From: UBA5239 sp040394635
GTDB lineage: Bacteria; Verrucomicrobiota; Lentisphaeria; Victivallales; Victivallaceae
Direction of reading: 5' to 3'
Length of the DNA: 64,000 nucleotides
Assembly: GCA_040394635.1 (NCBI GenBank)
Contig: JBEBRW010000008.1
Span: 58,181-122,180 of the forward strand
A program made the translations under genes and the position numbers. Shown here in pieces: positions 1 through 9,800 of this stretch. The notes below the pieces were generated by a model, which worked only from the letters and a program-made list of their open reading frames with translations, was not told the origin of the DNA and searched no databases. The stretch's first letter is position 1, and each line of letters begins with the position of its first letter.

Positions 1-532
1 CGGCTATCAGCTGCTGGGCCCGGACGGCGCAGAAGTCAAAAAAGGTGCGTTCCCGGCCGACACCAAGACCTTTAACCTCGAATTCGAGGCGGCGACCGCC
101 GGAATTTATAAGCTCAAAATCGATACCAACCGCCAGCAGGTACACCTGCAGAGCAACCATCCCGGACAGGCCATGTGCATGGAAAACGGCGTTCTCGGGC
201 TGGTCAAGGCCAAAGGCAAGCTGTATTTCGAGGTACCGCGCGGCGCCGCCGAGTTCCATATCGGCATCAGCACCGACCCCGGCGAACCGGTCAGCGCCTC
301 GCTCACGGACCCGAACGGCAAAAAAGTGCAGACGTTCCGCGACTTCACCGGCTTGCAGATTTTCAGCGGCCGCGCGGACGACCAGACTGCCGGCAAGCTC
401 TGGGCGCTGGAATTTGAAAAGGCCATCGAGGACATCTACATCCACTTCCTGACGCCGCTCTCGCCGTACGCCTCCCCCTCGCCCGACCTGCTGCTGCGGT
501 TAAATTTCCCGGCGGCGCCACTCGGAGATTAA
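1..532 (+). CDS. 3' end of a secreted beta-helix-type protein (5' end outside window)
   Basis: The reading frame is open from base 2 to the TAA at 530-532, so only the last 176 residues are present. They align along their whole length with the C-terminus of the beta-helix protein at 43907-45913. Shared blocks are GPDG near the start, HPGQAM, GKLYFEVP, DPGE, AIED/AVED and the closing PDLLLR. The fragment is therefore the C-terminal beta-sandwich-like module of a paralogue, and the catalytic or helix part is unseen. The last 33 bp overlap the 3' end of the convergent recQ. Its function is unknown; by analogy it is a secreted or cell-surface glycan-associated protein. Confidence 0.8.
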   Translation, partial: GYQLLGPDGAEVKKGAFPADTKTFNLEFEAATAGIYKLKIDTNRQQVHLQSNHPGQAMCMENGVLGLVKAKGKLYFEVPRGAAEFHIGISTDPGEPVSASLTDPNGKKVQTFRDFTGLQIFSGRADDQTAGKLWALEFEKAIEDIYIHFLTPLSPYASPSPDLLLRLNFPAAPLGD

Positions 533-2806
533 TTCAAGGAATTCAGGGACGACGGTCCGGGCCTTGGTCGGGCCGATGCCTTTGATCTGCATGGCTTCGG
601 GGATGGTTACCGGGCGCTTGTCGGCGAGCTCCGCCAGCGTTTCGTTGCTCAGGACCTGAAAGACGGGCACGCCGCGGCGCTGGGCGACTTTCTTGCGGAG
701 TTCACGCAGTTTCTCGAATAAATCGTCGGTACCGCCCGCGCCGCCGTAGACCGGGGCGTTTTTTTGGGACTTGGGCTCCGGTTTGGGGGCCGCGCCTTTT
801 ATTTCGGGGAAGTCCAGCTGGATCGGGACCGTACCTTGCATGGCTTCGTGCCCCTTGCGAGTCACGCCCAGGCAGGGGTATTCGGGATCGCCCACGCGAT
901 GCAGGAAACCCTCGCGCTCGAGGTTTTTCATAAAGCCCAGCACCACGTTCTGTTTGAGGCGCGAAAGAACGCCGAAACATGGCGAACGGTCGAAGCCGCG
1001 CTCCACCACCTCCGCCCGGCGCGAACCCACCAGAATCAGGCTCAAGCGTCCGCTTCCCAGACGTCCATTGAAGCAGCTGACGGCTTCGAGGATTTCGCGG
1101 GCGATTTTCAGCTCGTCGTCGTTGGCCTGCCGCAGCGTACTGTTCGAGAGGTCGCAGCGGTCGCAGCTGCCGCATTGCCACTCCTCCGAATCCTCGCCGA
1201 AATACGAAATCAGGAACCTCTGACGGCACTTGCGGCTCTGCGTGTACTGAATGACTTCATCAAGGCGCTCGATCTCGAATTCATGCTTGCGGTTGATCTC
1301 CGCAAAATCGATGTTCAGCTCGGTTTCCTCCGGTTTCAGCAGTTCGGTGATGCGCCCGCCGAAGGGCGGCGTCCACACCAGGCAGTCGCCGTCCAACGCC
1401 TTCAACACCCGTTTGATCTGCTCGGTGTTCAGCCCGGCCACCGCCGCCAGGCGGTCGTAGTTGCCGGAAACCTGCGTCAGCAGCTGATCGCCGAAAACGT
1501 TGATACAGCGGCAGATGAAGCGCGAGCGCTGGGTGGCCTGCGCCGCATGCTCCTGCAACAGCTCGTCAAGTGGCCTGGTAAAGCGGATTTTGCCCTCGTT
1601 TTCGCGGCGGAAACCGCGCGAGACATAGCCGTATTTCTCCAGGATACCCATGGCACTGCCGATCTGATTCTCGGACTTGGCCTCGGGGGTGATCTGGGCC
1701 AGTTCGCTCAGCGTCATTTCCAGCGGCGAATGCTGCCAGACACGCAGGAGCGTTTTGTACAGATTGCGAATCAGCGTCTCGGGGGGATTGTTCAGGTCGA
1801 TCAGGAATTCCTGCACGAAACGGTCGCTGTAAGCGTAGAGCAGGATGCACTCCGCGGCCTCGCCGTCCCGCCCCGCGCGCCCGGCCTCCTGATAATAAGC
1901 CTCGAGCGAACCGGTGATGTTATAATGAATCACCCGCCGGACGTCCGGGCGGTCGATTCCCATGCCGAAGGCGTTGGTGGCGGCCAGCACCGGGCAGGCG
2001 TCGTTCATGAAACGCTCCTGCGCGGTGGTCCGCTCCTCGTCGTTCATGCCCGCGTGGTAGCCGATGCACTGAAATTCCTCCACCAGCTGTTCGACCAGTT
2101 TGCGGGTGGAGGCGTAGATGATGGTCGGGGCCGGGTTGGCCAGCAACTTGCGGATGTGCTGGTTTTTGGCGGCGTTTGAACTGCAGTCGACCACGGAAAA
2201 GGCCAGGTTCGGACGCTTGAACCCCGCCACCAGCAGTTTCATATCGGGACGGCGCAGCTGGACCGTGATGTCCTCGCGCACCGTGGGCGTGGCCGTGGCC
2301 GTGAACGCGCAAACCTGCGCGATGGCGTGTTTGTGGATCACCTCGCCCAGGCGCAGGTACGACGGGCGGAAATCGTGCCCCCACTGACTGATACAGTGGG
2401 CCTCGTCGATGATCATGGTCGCTGGCGGACAGCGGTCCAGGAAATCGCTGAACATGCCGGTCTGGAAACGCTCCGGGGCCACGTACAGCAGCTTAATGCC
2501 GCCGCCGGCCACTTCGTCGAGAATCCGGAACTGCTCATTTACCGGCACCGTCGTGTTGATGAACGCCGCCGCAATGCCGCGGTCGCGCAGCGAATCCACC
2601 TGGTCCTTCATCAGCGAAATCAGGGGGGACACCACAATTCCATAACCCGGACGCATCAGAATCGGCAGCTGATAACACAGCGACTTGCCGGCCCCGGTGG
2701 GCATGATGACACACAGATCCCCGCCGGTGAGGATCTCGGATACCGTCTCTTCCTGATTATCAAGGAAGTTCTCGAACCCGAAATAACGCCTCAACGACTG
2801 ATGCAT
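500..2806 (-). CDS. recQ: RecQ-family ATP-dependent DNA helicase
   Basis: A 768-residue superfamily 2 3'-5' DNA helicase for recombination and fork repair. Visible motifs are Walker A (PTGAGKS, about residues 36-42), the DEAH box (134-137, followed by the RecQ-typical CISQWGHDFRPSY) and a helicase C region ending in the QEAGRAGRDG arginine-finger motif. A four-cysteine RQC zinc site follows near 530-560 (CRQRF...CGSCDRC), and a C-terminal HRDC domain contains the IKGIGPTKA helix-hairpin. Start ATG is preceded by GGAGAAGGAG. It is the last gene of a minus-strand run, 65 bp after the kinase gene. Confidence 0.95.
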   Translation of the reverse strand: MHQSLRRYFGFENFLDNQEETVSEILTGGDLCVIMPTGAGKSLCYQLPILMRPGYGIVVSPLISLMKDQVDSLRDRGIAAAFINTTVPVNEQFRILDEVAGGGIKLLYVAPERFQTGMFSDFLDRCPPATMIIDEAHCISQWGHDFRPSYLRLGEVIHKHAIAQVCAFTATATPTVREDITVQLRRPDMKLLVAGFKRPNLAFSVVDCSSNAAKNQHIRKLLANPAPTIIYASTRKLVEQLVEEFQCIGYHAGMNDEERTTAQERFMNDACPVLAATNAFGMGIDRPDVRRVIHYNITGSLEAYYQEAGRAGRDGEAAECILLYAYSDRFVQEFLIDLNNPPETLIRNLYKTLLRVWQHSPLEMTLSELAQITPEAKSENQIGSAMGILEKYGYVSRGFRRENEGKIRFTRPLDELLQEHAAQATQRSRFICRCINVFGDQLLTQVSGNYDRLAAVAGLNTEQIKRVLKALDGDCLVWTPPFGGRITELLKPEETELNIDFAEINRKHEFEIERLDEVIQYTQSRKCRQRFLISYFGEDSEEWQCGSCDRCDLSNSTLRQANDDELKIAREILEAVSCFNGRLGSGRLSLILVGSRRAEVVERGFDRSPCFGVLSRLKQNVVLGFMKNLEREGFLHRVGDPEYPCLGVTRKGHEAMQGTVPIQLDFPEIKGAAPKPEPKSQKNAPVYGGAGGTDDLFEKLRELRKKVAQRRGVPVFQVLSNETLAELADKRPVTIPEAMQIKGIGPTKARTVVPEFLELISEWRRREI

Positions 2807-2871
2807 GATACTCCTTCTCCTTTCCCCCCCAGGAATCGTCGAATTTGATCGTCAGTTTTTGAAGTGACGGA

Positions 2872-3921
2872 TTATTTACGGACGATTGTTGTCCTCAAAT
2901 GTGTATTTTCGTTATCCATTATGACGGTCAGTTCGTCAAATCTTTTTTCTTCCGGCGGCGGGGCGTCAAATTCATTTTTCAGCATGCCGGGAATCTCTTT
3001 GTGCATGTAATTGGACAAAGTGACGACGGTCGGGCCGTAACCATCCTTGTAGATATAGAACTCAAGGTCGCGGGCCAGCTCGGCGGTGTTGCCATAACGG
3101 TCCTCCGGGTCGGTGGCGAGCATTTTGCGCATGATCTTGCGCAGGTCCTCGTCCACATCGTCGGGCAGGGAATCCCACAGGAGGTCGTTGCGCTTGGCGC
3201 GCTCGCGAATGTCTTCGAAGGTGCCGTCCGGCGAACGCCCGGGAGTGCCGCAGATGTTAAACATCATCATCATGCCCAGCGAATAAATGTCGGAACGGAA
3301 GTCGATGTCCTCTTTTTCCAGCGCCTGCTCGGGCGACATGAAGAGCGCCTTGCCGGCGAAAACCGTCGTTTCCTCGTTCACGTCGAACTGGGCGCTGCGG
3401 GCGCGGGCGATACCGAAGTCGGTGATTTTCGGCACGCCTTCCGTATTGATCAGCACGTTATGCGGGCAAATGTCGCAGTGGACGATGTGCATGGGTTCGC
3501 CGGTCGCGGGATCGCGGCGGCTATGGGCGTAAGCCAGTCCGCGCGCCACGCGCGAAGCGATGAATACCGCCAGCTTCACCGGAAATTTCAGCTTCAAACG
3601 GTTGTGGAAGAGGATCATCTGAAAGAGCGACACGCCGCTCACGTACTCCATCACGAAGTAATAATCCCGTCCACTGCGGTTCAACTGGTAGATCTGGACG
3701 ATGTTTTCATGCACCAGGTTGGCGATCAGCTTCGCTTCTTTGATGAACATTTCGATGAAGCGCCGGTCGCGGGAAAACACCGGCAGCAACATTTTGATGG
3801 CGACCTGCTTTTCGAAGCCTTCGATGCCGTTTTCGCGGGCCTTGAGCACAGTTCCCATGCCGCCGGAAGCGATTTCTTCGATGTGGTCGTATATGATTTT
3901 ATTTTTGATTTTTTTGATCAT
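2872..3921 (-). CDS. Hanks-type serine/threonine protein kinase, soluble
   Basis: A 349-residue eukaryotic-like kinase that phosphorylates Ser/Thr of unknown targets. Visible elements are the glycine loop (ASGGMGTV, 18-25), VAIK lysine K43, the catalytic loop HCDICPHN (148-155, catalytic D150), DFG (168-170) and a SPE in place of APE. The catalytic-loop lysine two residues after the aspartate is cysteine (C152), and the HRD arginine is also cysteine. Some bacterial kinases have serine at the lysine position, so activity is still plausible. There is no transmembrane segment or extracellular sensor domain. The ATG overlaps the stop of the HD-domain gene by 4 bp (ATGA), implying translational coupling. 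Confidence 0.88.
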   Translation of the reverse strand: MIKKIKNKIIYDHIEEIASGGMGTVLKARENGIEGFEKQVAIKMLLPVFSRDRRFIEMFIKEAKLIANLVHENIVQIYQLNRSGRDYYFVMEYVSGVSLFQMILFHNRLKLKFPVKLAVFIASRVARGLAYAHSRRDPATGEPMHIVHCDICPHNVLINTEGVPKITDFGIARARSAQFDVNEETTVFAGKALFMSPEQALEKEDIDFRSDIYSLGMMMMFNICGTPGRSPDGTFEDIRERAKRNDLLWDSLPDDVDEDLRKIMRKMLATDPEDRYGNTAELARDLEFYIYKDGYGPTVVTLSNYMHKEIPGMLKNEFDAPPPEEKRFDELTVIMDNENTHLRTTIVRK

Positions 3922-4502
3922 TTATAGCTCTCCAGTATTTTTTTGACATCGTTAGTGTTTTTTGCCAGGCCTGCACCGTAAATGGCTTGGCCCTCGGCGG
4001 TATGGAACTTGAAATTCACCAGAAAATTAAGTTCAAAGGCGTACCATTCATGGTCCGAGAAGGGACGCCCGACTTTGGTGAATTCCTTGCGGAGGTCGTC
4101 TGAACGTTCCGTGAAATTGTCGCCGCCGAGGTAGCCCACATCGGCATCGCACAGCAATCCCTCGAGCTTATTGTTCGGCTTGCGCGAAAATGATGTCGCC
4201 AGGATCATGCCCGAAATCACCGCCACATCGTCCGGATTGTAACCGTACTCCGGCAGAAATTTCTCCGCCGCGGCCGCTCCGACCGGCTCGTTGTCCTCGT
4301 AACACTCCAGATAACCGTAGTCGTGCAGCAGTGCCGCCGTCTCCAACAGTGTCATGTCGTGATCGCCCAAACCGGCGGCTTTACCCAACACCTTGGCATT
4401 GTCCATCACTTCGTTGATGTGCCGGGTGTTATGATAAAAGTAAGACGCCGGAAGCTTCTTCAGCTCCTCGAACACATCCTTTTTCAAACGTTCAAGCTCC
4501 AT
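3918..4502 (-). CDS. HD-domain metal-dependent phosphohydrolase
   Basis: About 194 residues. It carries the HD superfamily signature: an early histidine pair HNTRH (24-28), the HD dyad (LLHDYGY, H60-D61) and a downstream aspartate in LCDADVGYLGG. Family members hydrolyse phosphate esters, often of nucleotides or signalling nucleotides; the substrate here cannot be told. An upstream in-frame GTG (4508) exists, but the AGGTGA Shine-Dalgarno lies between it and the ATG at 4502, so the ATG is chosen. It begins directly after the aminotransferase stop and overlaps the kinase start, so all three are probably one transcript. Confidence 0.75.
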   Translation of the reverse strand: MELERLKKDVFEELKKLPASYFYHNTRHINEVMDNAKVLGKAAGLGDHDMTLLETAALLHDYGYLECYEDNEPVGAAAAEKFLPEYGYNPDDVAVISGMILATSFSRKPNNKLEGLLCDADVGYLGGDNFTERSDDLRKEFTKVGRPFSDHEWYAFELNFLVNFKFHTAEGQAIYGAGLAKNTNDVKKILESYK

Positions 4503-4509
4503 GCTCACC

Positions 4510-5706
4510 TCACTTCTTTAATGAGTTAACAAAAAGACCTATCCTCCTCACCGCTTCCTTGATATTCTCCATCGAAGCGGCGTAACAACACCTCACGTAC
4601 CCTTCCCCGCACGGCCCGAACGCCGTCCCCGGAATCACCGCCACTTTGTATTCCTCCAGGAACCGCATGGCGAAATCCTTTGAACTCAATCCGGTATTTT
4701 TTATGCTCGGAAACGTATAAAACGCCCCCTTCGGCATGAAACACTTCAATCCCGCTTCGTTGAAGCCCTTGACCATGACGTTGCGGCGCTCCATGTATTC
4801 CTCGCGCATCTTTTCCATCTCGCAACGGCCGTTTTTCAGCGCTTCCTCCGCCGCTTCCTGGGCTCCGGTGGACGCACACATCATCGAATACTGGTGGATC
4901 TTCATCATCGTCGCGATAATATCCGCCGGACCGCAGGCAAAGCCGATGCGGAACCCGGTCATCGCGAACGCTTTGGAGAAACCGTGCAGGAATATGCACC
5001 GCTCTTTCATCCCCGGCAGCGAAGCGATCGAGTTGTCGCGCTCCGAATAGGTCAGTTCGCTGTAAATTTCGTCGGTCAAAACGATGATATCGTTGTCGAT
5101 CGCCAGCTCGGCAATCTGTTTCATCTGCTCCATATTGATGGTGGCGCCGGTCGGATTGCAGGGGAAGTTGAGGATGATCGCCTTGGTTTTCGGCGTGACT
5201 TTCTTCCTCAGTTCCTCGACGTCGATCGAGAATTCGTTTTCCTCGCGGGTTTCGAGCGCCACCGGCACACCGAACGCCATCTTGATTTCCGCGTTGTACG
5301 ACACGTAACACGGCTCGATGTAGATGATCTCGTCCCCCGGATTGGTGATCGCCCGGATCGCCAGGTCAAACGCCTCGCTGACCCCGACCGTGACGATGCA
5401 CTCGTCCACCGGGTTGTATTTGCACCCGTAATCCGTCTCGAGGTAGTGGCAAATCGCTTTGCGCAGCGAGAGCAGCCCGAGGTTCGAGGTGTAACTGGTG
5501 TGACCCTTTTCGATCGAATAAATCGCCGCCTCGCGGATATGCCACGGGGTTACGAAATCCGGTTCGCCCACGCCGAGCGAGATGATCTCGTCATCGCCGT
5601 CCATGTTGTTGACGAGTTCGAAAAAGTCGCGTATCCCGCTTTTCGGCAGCGATACGATATGTTGTGATAAACGTTCCTTATTAGGGAGTGACTTTGAGTC
5701 TTTCAT
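4510..5706 (-). CDS. Class I/II PLP-dependent aminotransferase (aspartate aminotransferase family)
   Basis: 398 residues, fold type I. The PLP Schiff-base lysine is K245 in HGFSKAFAMTGFR. NFPCNPTG (180-187) supplies the cofactor-contacting asparagine, TDEIYSEL the aspartate, and the C-terminal GYVRCCYA the substrate-carboxylate arginine. It resembles the PatA-like aspartate/aromatic aminotransferases often found beside Lrp/AsnC regulators, as here. The start overlaps the end of the upstream Lrp gene by 26 bp and is preceded by GGAG. Amino-acid specificity cannot be assigned from sequence alone. Confidence 0.9.
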   Translation of the reverse strand: MKDSKSLPNKERLSQHIVSLPKSGIRDFFELVNNMDGDDEIISLGVGEPDFVTPWHIREAAIYSIEKGHTSYTSNLGLLSLRKAICHYLETDYGCKYNPVDECIVTVGVSEAFDLAIRAITNPGDEIIYIEPCYVSYNAEIKMAFGVPVALETREENEFSIDVEELRKKVTPKTKAIILNFPCNPTGATINMEQMKQIAELAIDNDIIVLTDEIYSELTYSERDNSIASLPGMKERCIFLHGFSKAFAMTGFRIGFACGPADIIATMMKIHQYSMMCASTGAQEAAEEALKNGRCEMEKMREEYMERRNVMVKGFNEAGLKCFMPKGAFYTFPSIKNTGLSSKDFAMRFLEEYKVAVIPGTAFGPCGEGYVRCCYAASMENIKEAVRRIGLFVNSLKK

Positions 5707-6163
5707 ATGTTTCTTCTCCGTCCATGATCTTCCCTGCTTCCTTGTATTTTTTCAGTCGGAAGATCGTGGCTGTTGATTTTACGCCGTCAATCGTCGCCAG
5801 CTTACTGTGTACAAACGACGCCACTTCCTGCAGCGATTCCCCCTTCACCTCCACCATCAGGTCATAATTGCCGGAGACCAGATACACATCGGTCACTTCC
5901 GGGAATTTGCTGATCCGCTGGGCGATCCGGTTGAATCCGCCGTCGCGCTCCGGGGTCACACTGACCTCGATCAAGGCGCGAACCTGGCTGTTCTTTATCG
6001 CATCGTCGTTCAAAATTGCTGTATAGCCGCGAATGATTCCTTGTTTCTCCATCTCTTTGATGGAGTCCTCTACCTGTTTTTCGCTTGTGTACAGCCTTTC
6101 GGCAATTTCACTGTGGCTGATCCGCGCGTTGTGCATCAGCAGATTCAGAATTTTATCGTTCAT
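5681..6163 (-). CDS. Lrp/AsnC-family transcriptional regulator
   Basis: 160 residues. An N-terminal winged helix-turn-helix (about 1-55, NARISHSEIAERLYTSEKQV) precedes a RAM ligand-binding domain with the family's VSGNYDLMVEVKG strand. These octameric regulators sense amino acids. The gene overlaps the aminotransferase downstream by 26 bp, so the enzyme is a natural target or ligand-linked partner; that is inference. A strong AGAGGTAGGA precedes the ATG, 15 bp after the cdsA stop. Confidence 0.92.
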   Translation of the reverse strand: MNDKILNLLMHNARISHSEIAERLYTSEKQVEDSIKEMEKQGIIRGYTAILNDDAIKNSQVRALIEVSVTPERDGGFNRIAQRISKFPEVTDVYLVSGNYDLMVEVKGESLQEVASFVHSKLATIDGVKSTATIFRLKKYKEAGKIMDGEETYERLKVTP

Positions 6164-6178
6164 TTCCTACCTCTTACC

Positions 6179-7009
6179 TTAAATAAGGTGCTTTATAATC
6201 AAATAAAAATAAAAGATCGGCGCATTCAGGAGCAAACTGTCCAGCACGTCGTACACGCCGCCCATGCCCGGGATGATCGCCCCGGAATCCTTCACTCCGC
6301 ACGTCCGCTTGAGCGCCGATTCCACCAGGTCCCCATAGAAACCGCCGAAAAATAACAATATACCAACAATTATGTCACTTGCAAGTCCACTTTTAAATAA
6401 CAGGATACTCACAATCACCGAGCACACGCACCCGCCGATCGTTCCTTCCCACGACTTCTTCGGGCTGATGTTCGGCACGATCTTGTGGTTCCGCCCCTTC
6501 GAAATTTTGTTGTACAGCATGCCGCAGCAATACGCCCCGGTGTCCCCGGCTTTGGTTGTGAGCACCAGCGCCACCAGCAGCATCCGCCCCTGGTACGTGT
6601 CCCCCTCGCCCATCAGGTAAATCATCACCAGGAAACTGAGCGGCAGCACGCCCATCATGATCGCCGCCGCCGAATTGATCATCCGGTCCAGCGACTCCTC
6701 ATACTTCTTGTAGTTGAGCATCTGGAACCACATCGTGACCATCAGAATCGCCGGCACAATCAGCAGAAATTTGAAACCGAGGTCAAGAATAATCCCGACG
6801 ATTAACAAACCCGCCGCCATCGACGTGCTCAACTTGTACGACTTGCGTCCGATCTTCTCCAGCATGCTCAGTATTTCATAAGTCAACCCGAACGCCGCCA
6901 CCGAAAAGATCACCCCGAATATGCCCAGCCCGATATTGTTTTTCAACACGATCGACAGCACAAACAGCGTAACCAGAATCACAAAACTGAATAATCTCGG
7001 CCAAAACAT
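6179..7009 (-). CDS. cdsA: Phosphatidate cytidylyltransferase (CDP-diglyceride synthase)
   Basis: A 276-residue polytopic inner-membrane protein with about eight hydrophobic segments. It makes CDP-diacylglycerol from CTP and phosphatidic acid for phospholipid synthesis. The C-terminal CTP-transferase signature is recognisable: ESALKRTCGVKDSG, then PGMGGVYDVLDS. Relative to the textbook motif (PGHGGxxDRxD), the histidine is methionine and the arginine is valine. I believe this variant is common in PVC bacteria. The ATG overlaps the uppS stop (TAATG), the usual uppS-cdsA pairing. Confidence 0.92.
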   Translation of the reverse strand: MFWPRLFSFVILVTLFVLSIVLKNNIGLGIFGVIFSVAAFGLTYEILSMLEKIGRKSYKLSTSMAAGLLIVGIILDLGFKFLLIVPAILMVTMWFQMLNYKKYEESLDRMINSAAAIMMGVLPLSFLVMIYLMGEGDTYQGRMLLVALVLTTKAGDTGAYCCGMLYNKISKGRNHKIVPNISPKKSWEGTIGGCVCSVIVSILLFKSGLASDIIVGILLFFGGFYGDLVESALKRTCGVKDSGAIIPGMGGVYDVLDSLLLNAPIFYFYLIIKHLI

Positions 7010-7719
7010 TACTTCCGGCCTCCGAATCGGCGGTCACGCCCGTAAAAACTGTCGATCGCCCGGCCCAGGTCCTCTTTGCCGAAGTCCGGCCAGTACACAT
7101 CCGTCACATACAGTTCGCTATAGGAAAGCTCCCACAGCAGAAAATTACTCAAACGCATCTCGCCGCTGGTCCGGATCATCATATCCGGGTCCGGCAGTTC
7201 GGGGTCATACAAATATTCACTGAACAACTTCTCATCAATTTCATCCACAGCGATTTCGCCGGACTTCACATCTTTCGCCAGCTTTTTCGCCGCGTCCACA
7301 ATTTCCGCCCTGCCCCCGTAATTGAGCGCAAACACCAGCGTACCACTGTCATTTCCGGACGTTTCGTCAACCACCTGCATCAACGCGGTATAAACTTCCT
7401 CCGGCAACTGCTTCAAACGGCCGATCGCCTTCAGACGTACATTATTTTCCATCAACGTCTTAAGCTGCGTTTCCAGAAATTCGAGCAGCAAGCTCATCAA
7501 ACCGCTGACTTCTTCCTTGTCACGCTTCCAGTTTTCGGTGCTGAACGCATATAAGGTCAAATATTTGATTCCAAAATCTTTCGCCGCCTCGGTCACCCGG
7601 CGGACCGCCTCCGCACCCTCGCGGTGGCCGGCCAGATGCGGCAGCCCGCGTTCCTTGGCCCAGCGTCCGTTGCCGTCCATGATGATCGCTACGTGTTCAA
7701 TTTTCTTCTCACTCGGCAT
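7009..7719 (-). CDS. uppS: Isoprenyl transferase (undecaprenyl diphosphate synthase)
   Basis: 236 residues. It condenses isopentenyl diphosphates onto farnesyl diphosphate to make the C55 lipid carrier for peptidoglycan and O-antigen precursors. Cis-prenyltransferase motifs are present: IIMDGNGRWAKERG near the start, HREGAEAVR, LTLYAFSTENWKR and the C-terminal RTSGEMRLSNFLLW. An upstream in-frame TTG (7734) is rejected because AGGAG lies between it and the ATG at 7719 with 7-nt spacing. It overlaps the isomerase gene upstream by 11 bp and cdsA downstream by 1 bp. Confidence 0.95.
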   Translation of the reverse strand: MPSEKKIEHVAIIMDGNGRWAKERGLPHLAGHREGAEAVRRVTEAAKDFGIKYLTLYAFSTENWKRDKEEVSGLMSLLLEFLETQLKTLMENNVRLKAIGRLKQLPEEVYTALMQVVDETSGNDSGTLVFALNYGGRAEIVDAAKKLAKDVKSGEIAVDEIDEKLFSEYLYDPELPDPDMMIRTSGEMRLSNFLLWELSYSELYVTDVYWPDFGKEDLGRAIDSFYGRDRRFGGRK

Positions 7720-8344
7720 AAAAATGCTCCTCAATCATCAGACACAGCGCATGATAAATCGGTAAATGATATTCCTGTACCATATAAGTATCGCAGCACG
7801 GAGCACTGATCACACAATCCGCAAAATCCGTGCAACTTCCCTGCTTATTGCCGGTCAGGAGAATCGTATGTATTCCCTTGACCTTCGCCACCATCATGGC
7901 TTTTTTGACATTCCCGGCGTTGCCGCTGCAGCTGATTCCCATCAGCACGTCGCCCTTGCTCCCGAGCGCATTCAGTTGCTGCGCATAGATCAAACTGCCG
8001 TCCACATCGTTCAGAAACGCCGAGGCCAGCGCCGGATGCGAAGTCAGTGCCACCGCCTTCAACCCGCCCTGGAGCTTCGCCGCTACTTCCGTACCCTCGT
8101 CACCGAAGAGCTCCCGGTACTGTTCCTTCAACTCTTTATTAAGGGGGCGTTTCTTCACAAACCCCTTCAGCAGCTCGCCGACGATGTGCTCACTGTCCGC
8201 CGCACTTCCGCCGTTTCCGCAGACAAAAAACGTCCCACCCCGCTCCAGGCTCTCCGTAATCATCACGTAAGTACGCTCAATTGCGGCTGCGCTCCCCCTC
8301 AATTCAGGGTAGCGTTCAACCAATCTATCTAAAATTTTGTTCAT
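7709..8344 (-). CDS. gmhA: SIS-domain phosphosugar isomerase (GmhA/DiaA-like)
   Basis: 211 residues with one SIS domain. FVCGNGGSAADSEHIVGEL is the hallmark of sedoheptulose-7-phosphate isomerases, and the ISCSGNAGNV loop contacts the sugar phosphate. The likely role is the first step of ADP-heptose synthesis for LPS core, which fits the WaaG-like enzyme at 21.3 kb. A DiaA-type replication role is the alternative, given the adjacent dnaN and candidate origin. A roughly 30-residue insert (GFVKKRPLNKELKEQYRELFGDEG) is typical of one GmhA-like subgroup. This is the first gene of the minus-strand run. Confidence 0.82.
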   Translation of the reverse strand: MNKILDRLVERYPELRGSAAAIERTYVMITESLERGGTFFVCGNGGSAADSEHIVGELLKGFVKKRPLNKELKEQYRELFGDEGTEVAAKLQGGLKAVALTSHPALASAFLNDVDGSLIYAQQLNALGSKGDVLMGISCSGNAGNVKKAMMVAKVKGIHTILLTGNKQGSCTDFADCVISAPCCDTYMVQEYHLPIYHALCLMIEEHFYAE

Positions 8345-8696
8345 TTTTCATCTTTCGGGCTGGCTATTTTTCAACAAAAAAGTATATTGTATAAATTAGA
8401 TTTGGAATGCAGCTTTTGCAATCCTGAAATCGGGAAAAGGGTGTATTTTTATTATTAATAACCCTGTTAATTGATATTTTAATAATTGTTGACAGCACTT
8501 GTTGATTATTTTTCTCAACATCTGCCCACATCCGCTTAACCGTAGTTATCATAAGGCTGCAACATCGGTTTTGAGGAGAAAAACAAGAGTTATCAACAAA
8601 TTAACAGCCCATAATAATAGAAATAAATTTCTTATTTAAGTATTTAATTATTCAGATATATTAGAAGAAAACATAAAAAACGGAAGGATGAACGAC
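8345..8696. other. AT-rich divergent gap; candidate replication origin
   Basis: Gene-free, strikingly AT-rich DNA between minus-strand gmhA and plus-strand dnaN. It contains DnaA-box-like nonamers: TTATCAACA at 8590-8598 (one mismatch to TTATCCACA), weaker TTCTCAACA at 8512-8520 and TTATCATAA at 8546-8554. An A/T run at about 8447-8490 could unwind. Genes on both sides point away from it, and dnaN-recF is a classic origin neighbourhood, but dnaA itself is absent. A TTGACA (8489-8494) lacks a convincing -10. Confidence 0.35.
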
Positions 8697-9791
<1,095 letters not shown>

Positions 9792-9800
9792 TGCTGTTCA

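Noticed and set aside
764..2179. Long plus-strand open frame opposite recQ
   Set aside because: Mirror frame of a GC-rich gene with strong codon bias; no recognisable motif or start signal, and recQ is certain.
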